64,000 nucleotides of DNA from Nautilus pompilius (GCA_018389105.1 JACATO010000920.1:62001-126000), one strand, 5' to 3'; counted from the stretch's first letter, positions 1 through 13,589 are shown. Notes: generated by a model from the sequence alone, not told the origin. Translations and numbers: made by a program.

Positions 1-32
1 GTTTGACTTAAAAACGTTGCAATGTTTTTCAG

Positions 33-3000
33 ATTGATGGAACAATACAGCTTAGGACTCCTCCAGTTTTATTAGGGTACAGTATACCCACTCAGAATAG
101 ACGAACCACAGAATCTGATGTTTGCAGTGATTTTGGAATTGCCAGACACACACATCTGAATCTGTTCATAACCATTGAGCCACCATTGATTCCTCCAGAA
201 GCCATAAGAGAGAAGGTGAGCTCATGGTTAATCTTTAGTTTGTAGCGCTACAGGCTAGCAGATGATACACGGCATTGTAAGCTAAGAATTGCTGGAAATT
301 GCTTCGGAACAATGCCAGAAGACGGGTGGAACAAAACAAATCAAAGTTTGGAATGTTTCCAGAAATGATCTCTTTTTCCTTCTGTGAATCGCAATACAAC
401 CAAATTTCAAATAGATGAAAAATCATTTAAAAATAAACTAACCAGATTCTTAGGATGACAAAGCATTAGAATGTAAAAGAATCTATTTTTATTGTTTTTG
501 TAATTAAGATTGTGTATGAGCTAGCAATTGATAATGTGGTGTTTCTGCTGTGTAATTCTTTTAAAAAGTTACATTTTAATATTTTATGAAATTAAGAAAA
601 CCATTTTCAATGATTGACATCAATAATTCTCTCTTGATATGATTCTAATTTACATAATTTGTACTCTTTAAAATCAGGTTTACAGTAATTTGTATCTTTA
701 AGTCTTTTTAAATTAACACGTTTTTTCAGGTTAACATTTTGACTGATAGACTTACTGTGGTTTACTACCTGATAAATTAAAGATCCTGTCCATCTGAATG
801 TGTTTCAGTTTACAAGTAATGAAAGTGAAAAGCTTCTGCAGTATGCTGAAAACTGGAGTTTCCATTTTGAGCAGAAATTTCCACAGCGAGCCATCAAAAC
901 AACAGTGGTAGACATTAGTGGACGAGCTGTGCTTGCTACTCGTTACATCAAAGCTTTGAAACCACCAGAGGAGCTGATCATTGACAAGCCTGCAAATGAG
1001 GCTGCTGTAAGTAGCAGAAACAAAGTTTGCTGTCCTCTTTTCTTTCATCTCATCCAATACTACTAATTCTTCTTGGCCTGTACTAGTAACCTTTTGTCAC
1101 TGTCTAGCAGTTCTAGAAACAGAAAAAAGGGAGGAAAGTCACCAACTGGTTAGATAATTGGTCATTTCAGAATAATCAGTATTAATGTACAGCAACAACC
1201 ACTAACATTCTGACAGTGTGCAGGTAAACTATTGGTAATTAACAATTATGCTGTTATGAGAGCTATGGTGCCATCTATCCATACTTGAAAAATATCTACT
1301 GAAATAAATATTATAGGCAAGTTATTACAAAAACTTTTGTTTATTGTGTGGAAAATCAAATATCGTTATTTAACATTACATTTTTCTTTTGCAAAATAAT
1401 CATCTGTGTCACTTTTTAAAATCCTTTTTAGCATGTTTCCTTTTTTTTGTTGTTATACACCAAGACCTACAAGGGAGACAACTTTGGTAAGGGAGCTTAG
1501 TGGCACAGTTGTGTGTTGGGAAGCATTGCCAATTTTGCACTACATAGAGCTCATGGCTTCCAAGCTCAACAGGAATATCCTTATTAGAACTCTCTTCATT
1601 TTTTAGATGTAAGAGCAAAAAAACACAAAAACAAAACAAAACCTTGCAGGAAACTCACATGGCCAGCTGATGAAGAAGAAACCATGCCAGAGTGGTACAC
1701 CAAACCAAGTCAGTGTTCTGTTGGAATTGACCTCAGGCTCTCCATCTTAATGGTCCAGTTATGTACTACTGGACCACCATGCTGCCCCTATTTATTATTT
1801 TTAATAGCTGTGTTTTTTCGTTTAGATAGTGTTTTGTATTGCTGACTCACCTATTTTTGCTGTAGTTGTTCCAATCACATAAAACAAAATTATCTTTCTT
1901 TTAGGAAATATTAACAAGATTTGTGTCCTTGATTCCTTTTGTGTCTGATGCCATGCTGTTTCCTGGTCGCTGCAACATCTGGAGCTCTTGTGATGTGAGT
2001 AAATGCCCTTCATTTTTCTTCTTTTGCTTGTTACTTGAATGAAATTGTAGGCATGTGGAGGGGCTATTTAAGCATCTTATTTCTCCAGGATGGCTATCTA
2101 AGAGATGAGTTGGATGCTCACTTTTCTTGACTTTGCTTGCTGAAACTATCTCTCTTTGGGTGTGCTCTTGTTCCAGTTAAAATCTGTTATATCATGCACA
2201 ACTCTGACTTATACAGAAAAGGACATGCAATGTTCCCTTTCACCTTATGCTGTAATGAAGAGAAGGCAGTTAGTCAGCTCCCTTTTCAGTGTGTAACACC
2301 ACATGGTAAAAACTTTGATGGGGGAGTCAAGTCCCCTCCACAATATGCTAAGAGAATTGTTTTTGACAAATATTAAAAGTTGGCCATAGTTTTGATGTTT
2401 TCAGTAGCAAACCTAGTCTAGGACAGCAAACCAGAAACATTGGTGCGTTTTTTAAAACAATAGTAATAAATGAAGCCATGCACTGTTTACGATCAGTTTT
2501 TTTAACAAGTGTATGAAGCAGTAACAATTTATTTCGTGGCATCACTTCTTTTATTTTTTTTTTGCACTTCGACTCAGTTTTTCACAATAAATTTTTAAAA
2601 AGAAATTTGTGATGCCCTTTCAAGTATTGCAAGCTTTTTAAATCACAGTCTCTAGTAATACAATACTTTATCAAAAAAGCTATTACTGTAAACATACTTT
2701 ATATTTTTCTATATTTAGTATTATTTATATGGTTAATATTCATTAAAAACTTTTAATTATATTTGTCCATGTTCTACTAGATAAAAATTTGACTACAATC
2801 TGATGTTATTTTGTGTTTCAGCAATTTATGCGGATGTTGGCTGGAGACGAAGAGGAGCATGCTGTCCTACTTACTAATTACTTTCTGGGCATCAACAAAA
2901 AAGCTTGGCTGTGCATTGGTAATTCATGGAATTCAAGAAGAACTACCACATTAAGATTTTAATTCTTTTAAATTATGTTCTTCTGTATGCCATTGACCCT

Positions 3001-6000
3001 TTAATTTTTTTGGTATTTTTTTAAATTAATTTTTAGGTTATGGAATTCCAGAGGGAGAGACTGCATATGTGTTAACACAGGAGGAAAGAGATTACTGGAT
3101 TTGGAATGCAAGCACTGGACAGCACTTCAGCTGCCATGAAAATCTCTGTCCTCTACAGAGAATTGGCTGCCTTATTGGCAGTGACAACGTAAGTGGATGG
3201 TTTGAGGTCGTTGGTAGCTACATCAGGTTTTTATTTGTAGTTCTGCTATATTAGGCTCAAATTAAAATGAAATCAGCATGGTAGGACTTTTTTTGTACAT
3301 GATAGAAAAGATTTACTGATGTCCAGAACTTTAGTTATCATCTTTTGATGTAGTGGTAGCTTTGCTAATACTATTCCTCCCAATGAGAAAACTTCATTAG
3401 TTCAGTGTTATCTCTTTATTTTCACTTTACATGAGATGTTTAAGAAATATTTTTTACCATTTTTTTTAAGTTTACCTGTTCTCCAAAACTTTGGTCTATC
3501 ATCAGAAACAGACAGTAATGCAGGTTCGGGTAGTTCCACCCAGTTGCAGTTAATTACAAAGCAGCGATCTGTAATTGGGGCATAACTTTGACACAAAGTG
3601 ATTTCTTTTTCTTCGTTATTCCTTTGTGTTACCTTGGTAATATTAATGGAAGCTTTCTGTCTTCTCTGTCTTCAAGATTTGGGCCAATATTCAAAAATTC
3701 TGTAACCCAGCTCGTATGAATTTTGATGTGAATTCTACCTCATGCTGGAAGCCATTTTTCCATCGAGGATTTCCATACCCAGGACTCAGTTCAATACAAG
3801 TAAGTCTGCTATGACACATGATTTTCAGCTTTATAAACATTCAGCAGAATTATTTAAATATTTTGCTTTTGTCACTAAACATACAGTTGTAGAAATTTCT
3901 CTCTCTCTCTCTCTGTGGTGCATACGTGTGCGTGCAAGTGTAAAGTTCGTTTATGTGTGTTTATCTCCAGGGAGTAGAGAATGGAGGCCTGGTGTAGACC
4001 TAAAAAGCTGTGTTGAGGCACCGAAGCACCTCGTGTAACTGGCCACCAAAGCGACCAGGGTTAGGGCCATGTAAGCAGCCCATGTTAGTTGAAGCCGAAG
4101 CTTCTAGTTGGAGTGATCGCTTCCCCCAGCCAAAAAACCAATCTTGGGGAAAAGCCTCAGCACATCAAATCCGAAAATCGGTCTCGACGTGCCTAACCTT
4201 CCAAGCCAGATAGGCAGGCCAAAGGCAAAAAGCGCCCCTCGCCTCCACTCTTATCAGGTAGAGGAGTTTCCATCTACAATAGCCACAAAGCAGAGTACTC
4301 ACCGCCCCACCCTCAAGGGTTGACCCCAAGTGACCTTGCCCAAAGGGCGTGGTCCTTGGTCGTTACCCAAAGTGGTAGGTTAGCCACCAGAATCATGATA
4401 AATCAAAATGGTAGACACACGCCCATCAACAAGATGTTTGGACTCCAAAAACACCTAGTTGATCCAGGATGCAATTGTCCATAGCCCAAGGAAATCAAAG
4501 TGCCAAATGTCACATGAAATGAGTGTCACAAACACAGATGAGACACCTGTTAAAATGTGATGTTACAATATTCAATTACCATAGCATTTGATACTGAAGA
4601 CTTTCTTTCAAGCTAGGGACATGCGTGACTGCTGTAAAAGTGCTCTGCATACTTCCATGCAATGGGAAACAAGCAAAATTGTTTTGGCAGATTGTAAAAA
4701 CCTGCTGATTTTGTTGAGTCGAGATTGATGATTGCTGAACTAAAGGACACGGTGAAACAGGTGATTTAAGCTGTTTCACCTAAAACATAATAGAAAATTT
4801 TTTCCACCAGATTTTGCATATGTGCACAGAATACAAGAGGTCAATTTTAATATATATTATAACAAAATAAAACTTTTTTCTTGGCGTTTTGGTGTATCTT
4901 GATAATTTATGTCATTGTTAGAAATAGAATGATGGTCTATCAAAACTTGTCACATTTGTGTGGCCCACTCTATATAAACAAAGCATCACCAAAAGTATTG
5001 GCTGTTGCCTCCAAACAGAAATGAGTGTGTGTGGATGTAAATAGATGAGCTGAAGGTCACATGGTTGGCAAAAGCCAAGTTCTGTCATTAGTATCCAATT
5101 GATGACTTGATGACTTTGGTAAAATATATAAGCTCAAGAATTTCTCAACAATTGAAACACTAGATGTAAAAATTTGTCATGGATTATTTGTACTGTAGGA
5201 TTCTTTTACTATATTTTCTCTTATAAACATTACCTACAACTGTAGACATACCTGATAAAAAAGTTACTTAACAACATCACTAATTCTGCACATCATGAGG
5301 TCTGGGATTTCTGTCTTCAGCAGGAAATGGAAAATCTCTACTAGACTCATTTTTAGCCATAGTAAGAACCCTGTGCTAACAGACTGGTACAGAAGAACAA
5401 ATAGAAACTGCTAACAGCAGTTTTCCAAACTGTATCTCTCTCGATTTAGCAGTGAATGTCAGTTTTCCTCAAAAGTGTTGTTGTATGTTTTCGGTTTGTC
5501 TTAAATGTTTGTGTTTTTAAAATAGTATGAAGGATAACATTGTTTGTTGTTTAATTTCTGAAAGATATTGTTATTCATTTAGCAATACAAAAAAAAGAAA
5601 AAACTGATGTGAATATTTGAAGATGATCTTTGATTTTAATTTCACTATTAGTCAGGAAATGTCTTCTAGTAAATTGCATTCTTTATTATTATTTTTTAAT
5701 TGGTTGCTTTAATTAGTTTTGGTTATTATTATTATTATTATTATTTCATTTTGTAAGGTTGAAAACCTTGTCCTCATACCAACAGATGTTAACTTTGTGC
5801 TGGACCTGCAAGAGAAGATAGAGCAGAACCTGAGGAATAAGATCATGGAATGGCGTCATCTGTATGTAACTCGCTGGAACCGCTACTTCACACAATCCAT
5901 AAGAAATCTCTTACAAAAGTACGTGCCCAGCACATGCTGTATTTATAAAAGTTTATTGTGTAAATAAAAATCTGAAAAACTCTTTTCATTCTGCAGGTAA

Positions 6001-9000
6001 AATAAAGTGCATCTCAAAAAATTAGAATATTGTGGAAGAGTTCAATATTTGTTGTCAGTTATTTCATATAGTTAAAATTGTATATATTCTAGACTCATTA
6101 CATGTAGACTAAAATGTTTCAAACATTTTTTAATTTTAATTTTAATAATTACGGCCTACAGCTAAAAAAAATAGAAAAAACATATCTCAAAATATTGGAA
6201 TATTCCGTTTCGAGTTTGAGTAAATCAATATTTATGCAGTATAAATACCATGAATCTCTCAGTCTGGTTCAGTACACACAACCACAATCACAGGGAAGAC
6301 TGCTGACTTGACAGTTGTCCAGAAGACACTCATCGACACCCTCCACAAGGAGGGTAAGCCACAGGTTATTGATGAAAGGGCTGGCTGTTCGCAAATTGCT
6401 GTATCAAAGCATATTCATGGAAAGTTGACTGGAAGGGGAAAGTGTGGTAGGAAAAGGTGCACAAGCAAGAGGGATGACCACAGCCTTGAGATGATTGTCA
6501 AGCAAAGCTGATTCAAGAACTTGGGGGAGCTTCACAAGAAGTGGACTGAGGCTGAAGTCAGTGCATCAAGAGCCACCGCGCACAAACATGTCCAGGAAAT
6601 GGGCTACAAGTGTCAAGCCACTCCTCAACCAGAGACGACGTCAGAAGCATCTTACCTGGGCTAAGGAGAAAAAGAACTGGACCGTTTGCTCAGTGGTCCA
6701 AAGTCCTCTTTTCAGATGAAAGTAAATTTTGCATTTCATTTGGAAATCAAGGTCCCACAGTCTGGAGGAAGAATGGAGAGGTACAGAATCCAAGTTGCTT
6801 GAAGTCCAGTGTGAAGTTTCCACAGTCACTGATGATTTGGGGTGCCATGTCATCTGCTGGCGTTGGTCCACTGTGTTTTATCAAGTCCAAAGTCAACAGC
6901 CATCTACCAGGAGATTTTAGAGCACTTCATGCTTCCGTCTGCTGACAAACTTTATGGAGATGCTGATTTCCTTTTCCAGCAGGACTTGGCACCTGCCCAT
7001 GGTGCCAAAACTACTAGTAGCTGGCTTGCTGACCATGGTACTACTGTGCTTGATTGGCCAGCCAACTCGCCTGACCTGAACACCATAGAGAATCTAGGGG
7101 TATTGTCAAGAGGAAGATGAGAAACACCAGACCCAACAATACAGATGAGCTGAAAGCTGCTATCAAAGCAACCTGGGCTTCCATAACACCTCAGCAGTGC
7201 CACAGGCTGATCACCTCCCTGCCACACCGCATTGATGCAGTGATTCGTGCAAAAGGAGCCCCGACCAAGTATTGAGTGCATAAATGAACATACTTTTCAG
7301 AAGTTCGACATTTCTATATTATAAATCCTTTTTTTTTCCTATTGATCTTATGAAATACAGTCATCCCTCGTGCATTCACATTTCTGGATTCGCGAAATTT
7401 TCATTGGAACCTAACTAATTTGCATCCACGATTTTTTTCACAGGTCTGTGAAATTTGCGAAATCCTCAAAAAACCCTGCAGAAGTGTTTATGTTTAATTT
7501 TTGAAGTAATTTATAAGTTTTCATGCTTTTAAGTGTAAAATCGGTAGGAAAAATTTTGTTAATGAAAATTCTACTGTTTTTTTGGGGAAAGTTAAAGACA
7601 TACAAGAAATCAGTTAAGAAATTCCTTCGAAAAAGCTTCGCTCTCCTATGGAAACGTTTCTTTTTATGTAAAGTACTGTACTGTACCTTTACAAGATGCG
7701 ATACCCATTTGCAAAGTTTATTCCCTTTGGAACGCTAATGGTTACATAATTATTAGAAAATACTGTAGTTAATTTACTATTTTGTAATAGTAAATAAATT
7801 TTAACGTAAATTCAACACAAAAGTTATAAATTTTCTGCTAGTGTTCATAGCAAATGCATACTGTATCGGGTTTGGGTGATGACGTAGGCTCCATGACGAC
7901 ACGCTATTGGCTGGAAGGGTTGGAAGTAGCCAATCACACAGCAGGGTACCAGCTTTCCTCGTTGCTGATTGGCTTGTAGCTCGGATGCTGTGTGTACGTA
8001 CTGTCACTAGTGTATGAGTGAAGCTCATCTTCCCGCATCTCAGTTCAACATGCGCGTATTCCGTACAAGTGTGATAAGTGTTTTCAGTGCTTTTTTCCTT
8101 GGTTTTTACTTAATTCTAAAAACCCTCAAGATGCCTAAACGTTCCCGCGCATTCTAAGGCTCCTAGCAGTGTTCCTAAGCGTCAGAAGAAGGTGATGACA
8201 CTAGAGGAAAAAGTAAAAGTTTTAGATTTGTTGAAATCTGGCGAGACTGCTACAAGCGTAGGACGCCAATATGGCGTGAATGAAAGCACCGTACAGTCTA
8301 TAAAGAGTAAAGAGGCCGAAATTAGAAAATTGGTCTCCAAGAGCTACCTGCATGAAGCAAAGCAGGTTTCGACCAAAAGAAACCCGTACATTGTTAAGAT
8401 GGAATCTGCCCTCTCATTATGGATTGAAGACTGCCGTAAAAAGGACATCCCCTTGCAGGGCAACGTATTCGGGAGAAGGCTTTAAATCTTTATAAGAAGC
8501 TTGTTGAAGAGGATACACAAGACCCGCAGCCAGGAACATCGACACCACCACACCCTGGAAGTTTTCAGGCCAGCAGGGGTGGTTTGAAAAGTTTTCAAAC
8601 TGTTATAACCTAAGGAGTGTGAGATTGCATGGAGAGACTGCATCTGCTGACGTAGAAGCCACAGAGAGGTATCCGGAGACCTTCAAACAAATCATCCAGA
8701 AGGGATACAGGTCTTCAACATGGATGAGACTGAATTATTCTGGAAATGCCATTGAGAACATACCTGATGAAGGAAGAGGCCAAAGCTCCTGGATTTAAGG
8801 CACAAAAGGACAGAATCACGCTCATGTGGGAATACTGCTGGCCACTTGCTCAAACCAGGCCTGATTTATAAGTCTGCAAACTCCAGGGCCCTCAAGAACA
8901 AGAATAAATGGCTTAAATTCAGTCATGGAGACATACAGAACCCTCTACACCACTATGAAAAACAGCAGCAGCAGAGCAAAATAACTTGGCTCTTTGATCG

Positions 9001-12000
9001 GAAACCCAAACCTTCGCACAAACCCCCACCCAAAGAAGTCCTGGCAGTAGAGTCTCCTCTACCTGAAGAGGGGGACTCTGAGGAGCTGTAACTCCTCAAG
9101 TACGCTGTGCAGTCAATTTCATTATTTTCACCGCACTGCACAGCTAATTCATCATCATCATCTTCAATCAATATTCTACGTACAGTACGTACATGTTTTC
9201 TTTATTTTATTGAATTGTACCTTTGTTATATGACTTCTGTGACATATGAAGTTTACCTAGTTTACCTTCCTGACAATGGCAAAGAAAACATCAGTCATTA
9301 AGTTTACAGTCCCATTCATTACTTGGTTTTACCTTACTGTGAGTGCAAAAGAAAACAGCTGCCAATGAATTAGTATAGGGATAACACTAGTATACTGTAC
9401 TAGTGTGGCAAATACCCATTAGGCGATACTGTACTCTATTTTTACGTCAACCATTTATTTCTTTTTTTAAAGGTAATGTATTAAGCTAACTTTTAAATGA
9501 AATTAAAGTGCTTTGGGAGCATGATTTGAGTCATATTTAAGGTTTAAACTCTAGAAATTAGCATTTTTAGTGACTCGTACCAAACATTCGCGATTCCTCC
9601 TGATCCGCGACGGGTTCTGGAACCTAACCTCGCGAATGTTCGAAGTATCACTGCACTCTAATATTTTGAGATAGTGGATTTTTGGTTTTCATGAGCTGTA
9701 AGCCATAATCATCAAAATTAAAACAAAAAAAGGCTTGAAATTATGGAAAAAAAAATGAACTCTTCCACAATATTCTATTTTTTGAGATGCACCTGTATAT
9801 AATTACTGGAGCCAGTCAATATAAGTCAAGAGGCTGCATCCCTTTCATTAGTAACTACAATTTATTTTCATCACTTTGATGAGTTTAATGAATGCCAAAC
9901 CTTAGTGATCTGTTTAAAAGTAACTGACTTTATTTAAAACTTTGCTACAACAGTTACTCTGCTCTGGTAATTTTATGAATTTCATTTTGTCCAAAAACGC
10001 AAAAAATATTTGCATTGTTCTCCAAATTTGTGAAATTGCCTTCATTGTAAAACTGTATTGCAGGACAAAGTTTGTGAAATGTAGCAAAATGCTGAATGAA
10101 AAATATTACTGACAAAAAAAAAAATTAATTTTACCATTGTTATTTATCTAAACTAACAGAGAAGTTTTTAGCTATTTTGAAGAGATTTCTGCTTGTTTGA
10201 AAATGTTTTGTTGACATTCTCTTGCTCCTAATTTATGGGAATGTGTTGCGTTGGTCTTCAAATATGTAAATAAGTAATCTAAACTTACATTGCTTTGCGT
10301 TTAACAAGATATAAATTAATAGCGGAATAGCCTGAGGCAGCTATGAGTAAAACACTTGTATTACTTCATTAATTATGCAGAGTTTTCCTCTGTAATATGA
10401 ACACTAGGTGCTTGTTTGGACAAATTTGTTTAAAAGCAGTCAGTTATAATTGCATAGTGAGCACAAATAAAACATTCAATTATACTTTCTATTCATTTCT
10501 TTGAGTCAACAGAGAATATCCATCTCAATATTTCATAAACTTTATTTTTTTACTATAAAGTCATAATGCATTTTTTTGTTTTCTTTTTGTATAGACTTGA
10601 GGTTCATCATGGCCGAGCCATTCCAGGTGGTCATCTTTCTGAGTTAGACGACTTTCTTAGCTCCTATAAGGTACATACATACATCAGAGTTTTTCTTCTT
10701 TTTTTGGCAATTTCTTGATTAAGTACATTCGTCATTCCAGCTGGCAAATATTGATAGTAGTGGGTTGGACAGCTATGTTTGACCTCTGCTTTGGCAAGCC
10801 TTCAGATGGCTTAGAAGCCCAATCCTCAAAATTTAGCTGTACCCACAGACTTCATGGAAGTGGCAGGTACATCAGAGTAATTTTATAGTTGAATTATGCC
10901 TGCACATTGCGATGCTCAGTTGTTACCCGCCACCTTATGGGTGTGTGAAGTTATGCATGCTCAGGATATAACTCATGCAATATCCTTCAGTTGTTTGAAA
11001 GAGTTTGCCTGGTATCGCTGCATCAATTACATTTTCATCAGCTAAAAGAATGGCATCCTTTTGTAGCAGTAACAGTTTACCTACCACTCTCTGACTGGTT
11101 GCTTTGTCAGCTGAATTATTTCTCACAGAAATCTAATGAACAGAAGCAAAAAAAAACTATTGATGCAGGCTTGATCTTCACTGATGATAAAATCCTAATT
11201 TCTTAAAATTCTGCTAATCTGGAAAAAAGAAATAGAAAAACAAGAGAGTTTTTATAGATTTCATAAAAATTCTATTAGAAATATCTTTTATATATATATA
11301 TGTGTGTGTGGTGGTTTTAAAATATGAAACAGCAAGTGCTATTTGTATCTTCTCCAGTTTTAAATATAATTTAAAATAGATATGTAAACGTTCCTTAGAA
11401 GAAAAGGTACTTTCTGAAAATTAAAATTATAACTTCACAGGCATAGCTTTTGAGGGTGTTGTAGACAACTCCTTTTTTCAGAATGATCCAAATAAGTATT
11501 TCATGCATTGGTCAGGTAAAAGTAATAGCTGTCTCCCTTAACACTTAACAGTAACTACATATACAAAATGATGTCAATTGGAAACCTGTACTATATATTA
11601 GTATGGATACAAAAATCATTAGTTAATTAACAAATTTTATATGGTAGACTCCACTGCAATGAACCATCGATTAATTGAGAAGAGAAAAATTATTTTTCTT
11701 GACCTGTGTGAACAGTTTTTAATTGTAAGACTTGTAGATTTATTTACAGTCTTTATTATGCAGCAGCTTTAAGATATTCAACAAACTGTCATTCAAAATC
11801 ATTTCATGTTGTATTAAAGGCTTATACCTGACATGTTTAACAGTTTAATCATTTCCTAACAAACTGATTAAGATACAAATTTTGTTCACTCTAACCTTCA
11901 GTGCTTGCTAACTTCACTCTTTAGTTATTACAGCAATGGTCAGAGTTATTGCATCCCTTATGTTGTTAAAGGAAGTTTTATTGTGCATGTGTTACAATGT

Positions 12001-12451
12001 TAAAACGCATTTTTTAGTATCATAAGGTCAGTCAAACATTGTGTTGATATTCACAGTCTCTGGATTAAACATCCCTAATGTAGTAATTTCCTGTGGAGAT
12101 ACAATTATAAGTAACAAAGTAGTGAACTTCAGTAAATACCCACTTTACAATCTTGCTCTGACTAAATAATATCATTTTAACAAACAAAATGCGGAACTCA
12201 GAGATAGGCAGTTAGACATTGCACAAGTTATGGTATAGGTATATTTTATTTAAAAATTATTTCAGGTGTCTGGTTTTCCCTTGAACATGCCTTTCATGGA
12301 CTTGGCAGGAATTATCGAGGCAGTCTTCGCCACTGGTGTACATGACTATCACTCAAGTGAAGTGGAGTTCTCACTAGCTGTCTACATCCACTCTTATCCT
12401 AATTCTGTCCTGTCTGTGTGGATCTATTTGGCCTCACTTGTCAGAATCTGA
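33..12451 (+). CDS. CC2D2A: CC2D2A, C-terminal nine exons (5' part lies outside the window)
   Basis: Coiled-coil and C2-domain protein of the ciliary transition zone (MKS/B9 module), needed for cilium assembly and membrane gating. Exons read on the plus strand: 33-215, 809-1006, 1905-1994, 2822-2918, 3037-3188, 3677-3799, 5758-5918, 10595-10670, 12266-12451. All junctions are GT-AG and the phases join to 421 residues plus TGA at 12449-12451. Recognised family stretches are [59 protein letters not shown] and the end [13 protein letters not shown]. Exon 1 looks like the end of the C2 region; exons 3-6 form the transglutaminase-like fold, where [10 protein letters not shown] has Glu where active members carry Cys, so it is probably catalytically dead, as I believe is usual for this family. 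Human CC2D2A is about 1620 residues, so roughly three quarters of the protein lies to the left. No AATAAA is obvious; ATTAAA at 12841 is a weak poly(A) candidate. Confidence 0.95.
1645..1790 (-). repeat. tRNA-headed SINE fragment
   Basis: On the minus strand this reads a box A-like stretch (near 1753-1778, GGTCCAGTAGTACATAACTG) followed by a box B-like AGGTCAATTCC (1722-1732). The spacing is that of a tRNA-derived SINE head. It sits in the CC2D2A intron between exons 2 and 3. The family name is not known to me and the 3' limit is approximate. Confidence 0.5.
3955..4550. other. GC-richer block of unknown origin in a CC2D2A intron
   Basis: About 0.6 kb inside the intron 3800-5757 is clearly richer in G+C and CpG than the AT-rich intron around it. 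It has no long open frame, no terminal repeats that I can see and no recognised protein. It may be a fragment of a repeat or retroelement untranslated region. The following stretch to about 4980 ends in GTGGCCCACTCTATA, which could be a transposon end, but no matching inverted copy was found. Confidence 0.3.
6294..7275 (+). pseudogene. Tc1-like transposase, decayed
   Basis: Frames in order give a start-proximal [19 protein letters not shown], a paired-type helix-turn-helix region ([18 protein letters not shown]), [11 protein letters not shown], and the catalytic end [12 protein letters not shown] ... [11 protein letters not shown], finishing KGAPTKY and TGA at 7273-7275. The second Asp and the Glu are 34 residues apart, the DD34E arrangement of Tc1 transposases. 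At least three frame changes and a stop after IVKQS (TGA near 6509) break it. The initial Met codon is not seen. It cannot make an active enzyme. Confidence 0.9.
7358..9653 (+). mobile_element. Tigger/pogo-like DNA transposon inserted in the Tc1 element
   Basis: The left end CAGTCATCCCTCGTGCATTC matches, with substitutions, the reverse complement of the right end (CAGTGATACTTCGAACATTC, ending at 9653). Rejoining the flanks gives continuous Tc1 sequence, ...GAAATA then CTCTAATATTTTGAGA. The target is TA at 7356-7357, and the right copy has become CA at 9654-9655. The 2.3-kb length is somewhat short for a full Tigger, in line with a deletion in the transposase. The insertion must be later than the Tc1 insertion. 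Confidence 0.87.
8131..9091 (+). pseudogene. Tigger-type (CENP-B/jerky-like) transposase, internally deleted
   Basis: It begins MPKRSRAF at 8131, then a frameshift, then [20 protein letters not shown] with the CENP-B N-terminal helix-turn-helix ([18 protein letters not shown], 8246 onward) and part of the second DNA-binding domain ([14 protein letters not shown]). Later frames show an [13 protein letters not shown] motif with the first catalytic Asp and [19 protein letters not shown]. The sequence then jumps to a C-terminal tail ending EEGDSEEL at 9091. Most of the DDE core after RALKN is missing, so the copy is non-autonomous. Confidence 0.85.
10671..12265 (+). other. Last CC2D2A intron
   Basis: AT-rich intron between exons 8 and 9 with a short TA/TG run near 11290-11310. 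I see no gene, no intact transposon and no conserved open frame in it. Confidence 0.6.
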
Positions 12452-13589
12452 TCACACACCGAGTCTTTTCCTGACACATTCCGTCCAGATACACCATCAC
12501 CATCAACAGAGTGGCTGCCATGAATTGTATCAAGTGTTTCAAGATGTTTTAACTATTACATATGTTAATTTCTTTTTTTTAGAATTATTTTTATAAAATG
12601 ATGTGATTTTGATAAATATTACTTGTTGTTTTTGTAAAATTTAACATCAAAATTCAGAGAGAAACAGTACTTTTTTTTTTTAAAGTTCCCAAAGCAAATT
12701 AGTATATGATTTTACTTTTATGGAGTTGTATTTATATATCACTGTTTCAGGGATGCTGGCAGTCTGTAAAGTGTTCAAAAGTATTTGACTTGAATGATTT
12801 GGGGAAGGAAGGGTCTCATTTATTCTGAGCAGTTAAAATGATTAAATGTTTTATCTTGCTTATCAAAGATTGCATAGGAATCTTATTGAAATTCTTAAGG
12901 GTTGTAAAAGCAAAGAACAAGTAGACAAAGCTTAGAATTTAGACTTTTTTGGCTCTAGATTGACAAGGGATCATAACTTTTAATGCTATAAGTGCCATAA
13001 TAGGCAGGACATTGTCGTTCTTATTAGTAACAGAACAGTGAATTTGTGGAGCAGTTTACTTAGTGCAGGTGCAGTTCAGTGTGACACACAATCATTGCAT
13101 TTAAAAATACACTGGGGTTAGATGGTTTGAAAGGACAGGAATTCTCTGAGTTGAAAGATCTGCCTCTAAATACATTATATCTGTATAATCATTAACCATA
13201 ACTTACCAGAAGTAAGAAAACCTATTGACTTGGTCAGATTTCAATTGTTGGCAGTGTTCTACTATTCAGAAACTTACATCCACAACTTTGTATTTGTTTA
13301 ATTATTCAAGATCATGTTGAGTGATTATTAATTTTATTTTTATATTATAGGACTTATCATGTTTCAGTAATTATTTTTGCATTTATGTCTTTGTTTCATA
13401 TTTTAATTTCTTAAACCAAAATTAACAATCTGTTAAGAATGAAATTAATTTTAGTTGAAATCAAATCTGGTATCACATCTTTGTCTCTAGTTTTTTTTTC
13501 CTTCCCTTTCCCCCATCTACTATATGAAGTTTTCTAATGTATTATTATTATTGTTGTTGTTGTTGTTGTTTAATTATTATATGCACTTG
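12452..13589. other. 3' flank of CC2D2A
   Basis: AT-rich, CpG-poor sequence that includes the CC2D2A 3' UTR, whose end is not defined. Poly-T and TTG/TTA runs lie near 13490-13570. No gene was seen. Confidence 0.6.

Larger units (their letters stand above)
6005..9795 (+). mobile_element. Tc1-like DNA transposon with nested insertion
   Basis: The left end (GTGCATCTCAAAAAATTAGA from 6007) is inverted at the right end (TTTTTTGAGATGCACCTG up to 9795), and both ends continue into a shared ...ATATTGTGGAAGAGTTCA arm. TA duplications flank it at 6003-6004 and 9796-9797. About 1.5 kb is Tc1 sequence and the other 2.3 kb is a second transposon at 7358-9653. The host site is the CC2D2A intron 5919-10594. 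The left tip has lost one base compared with the right (AAGTGC against CAGGTGC). Confidence 0.92.
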
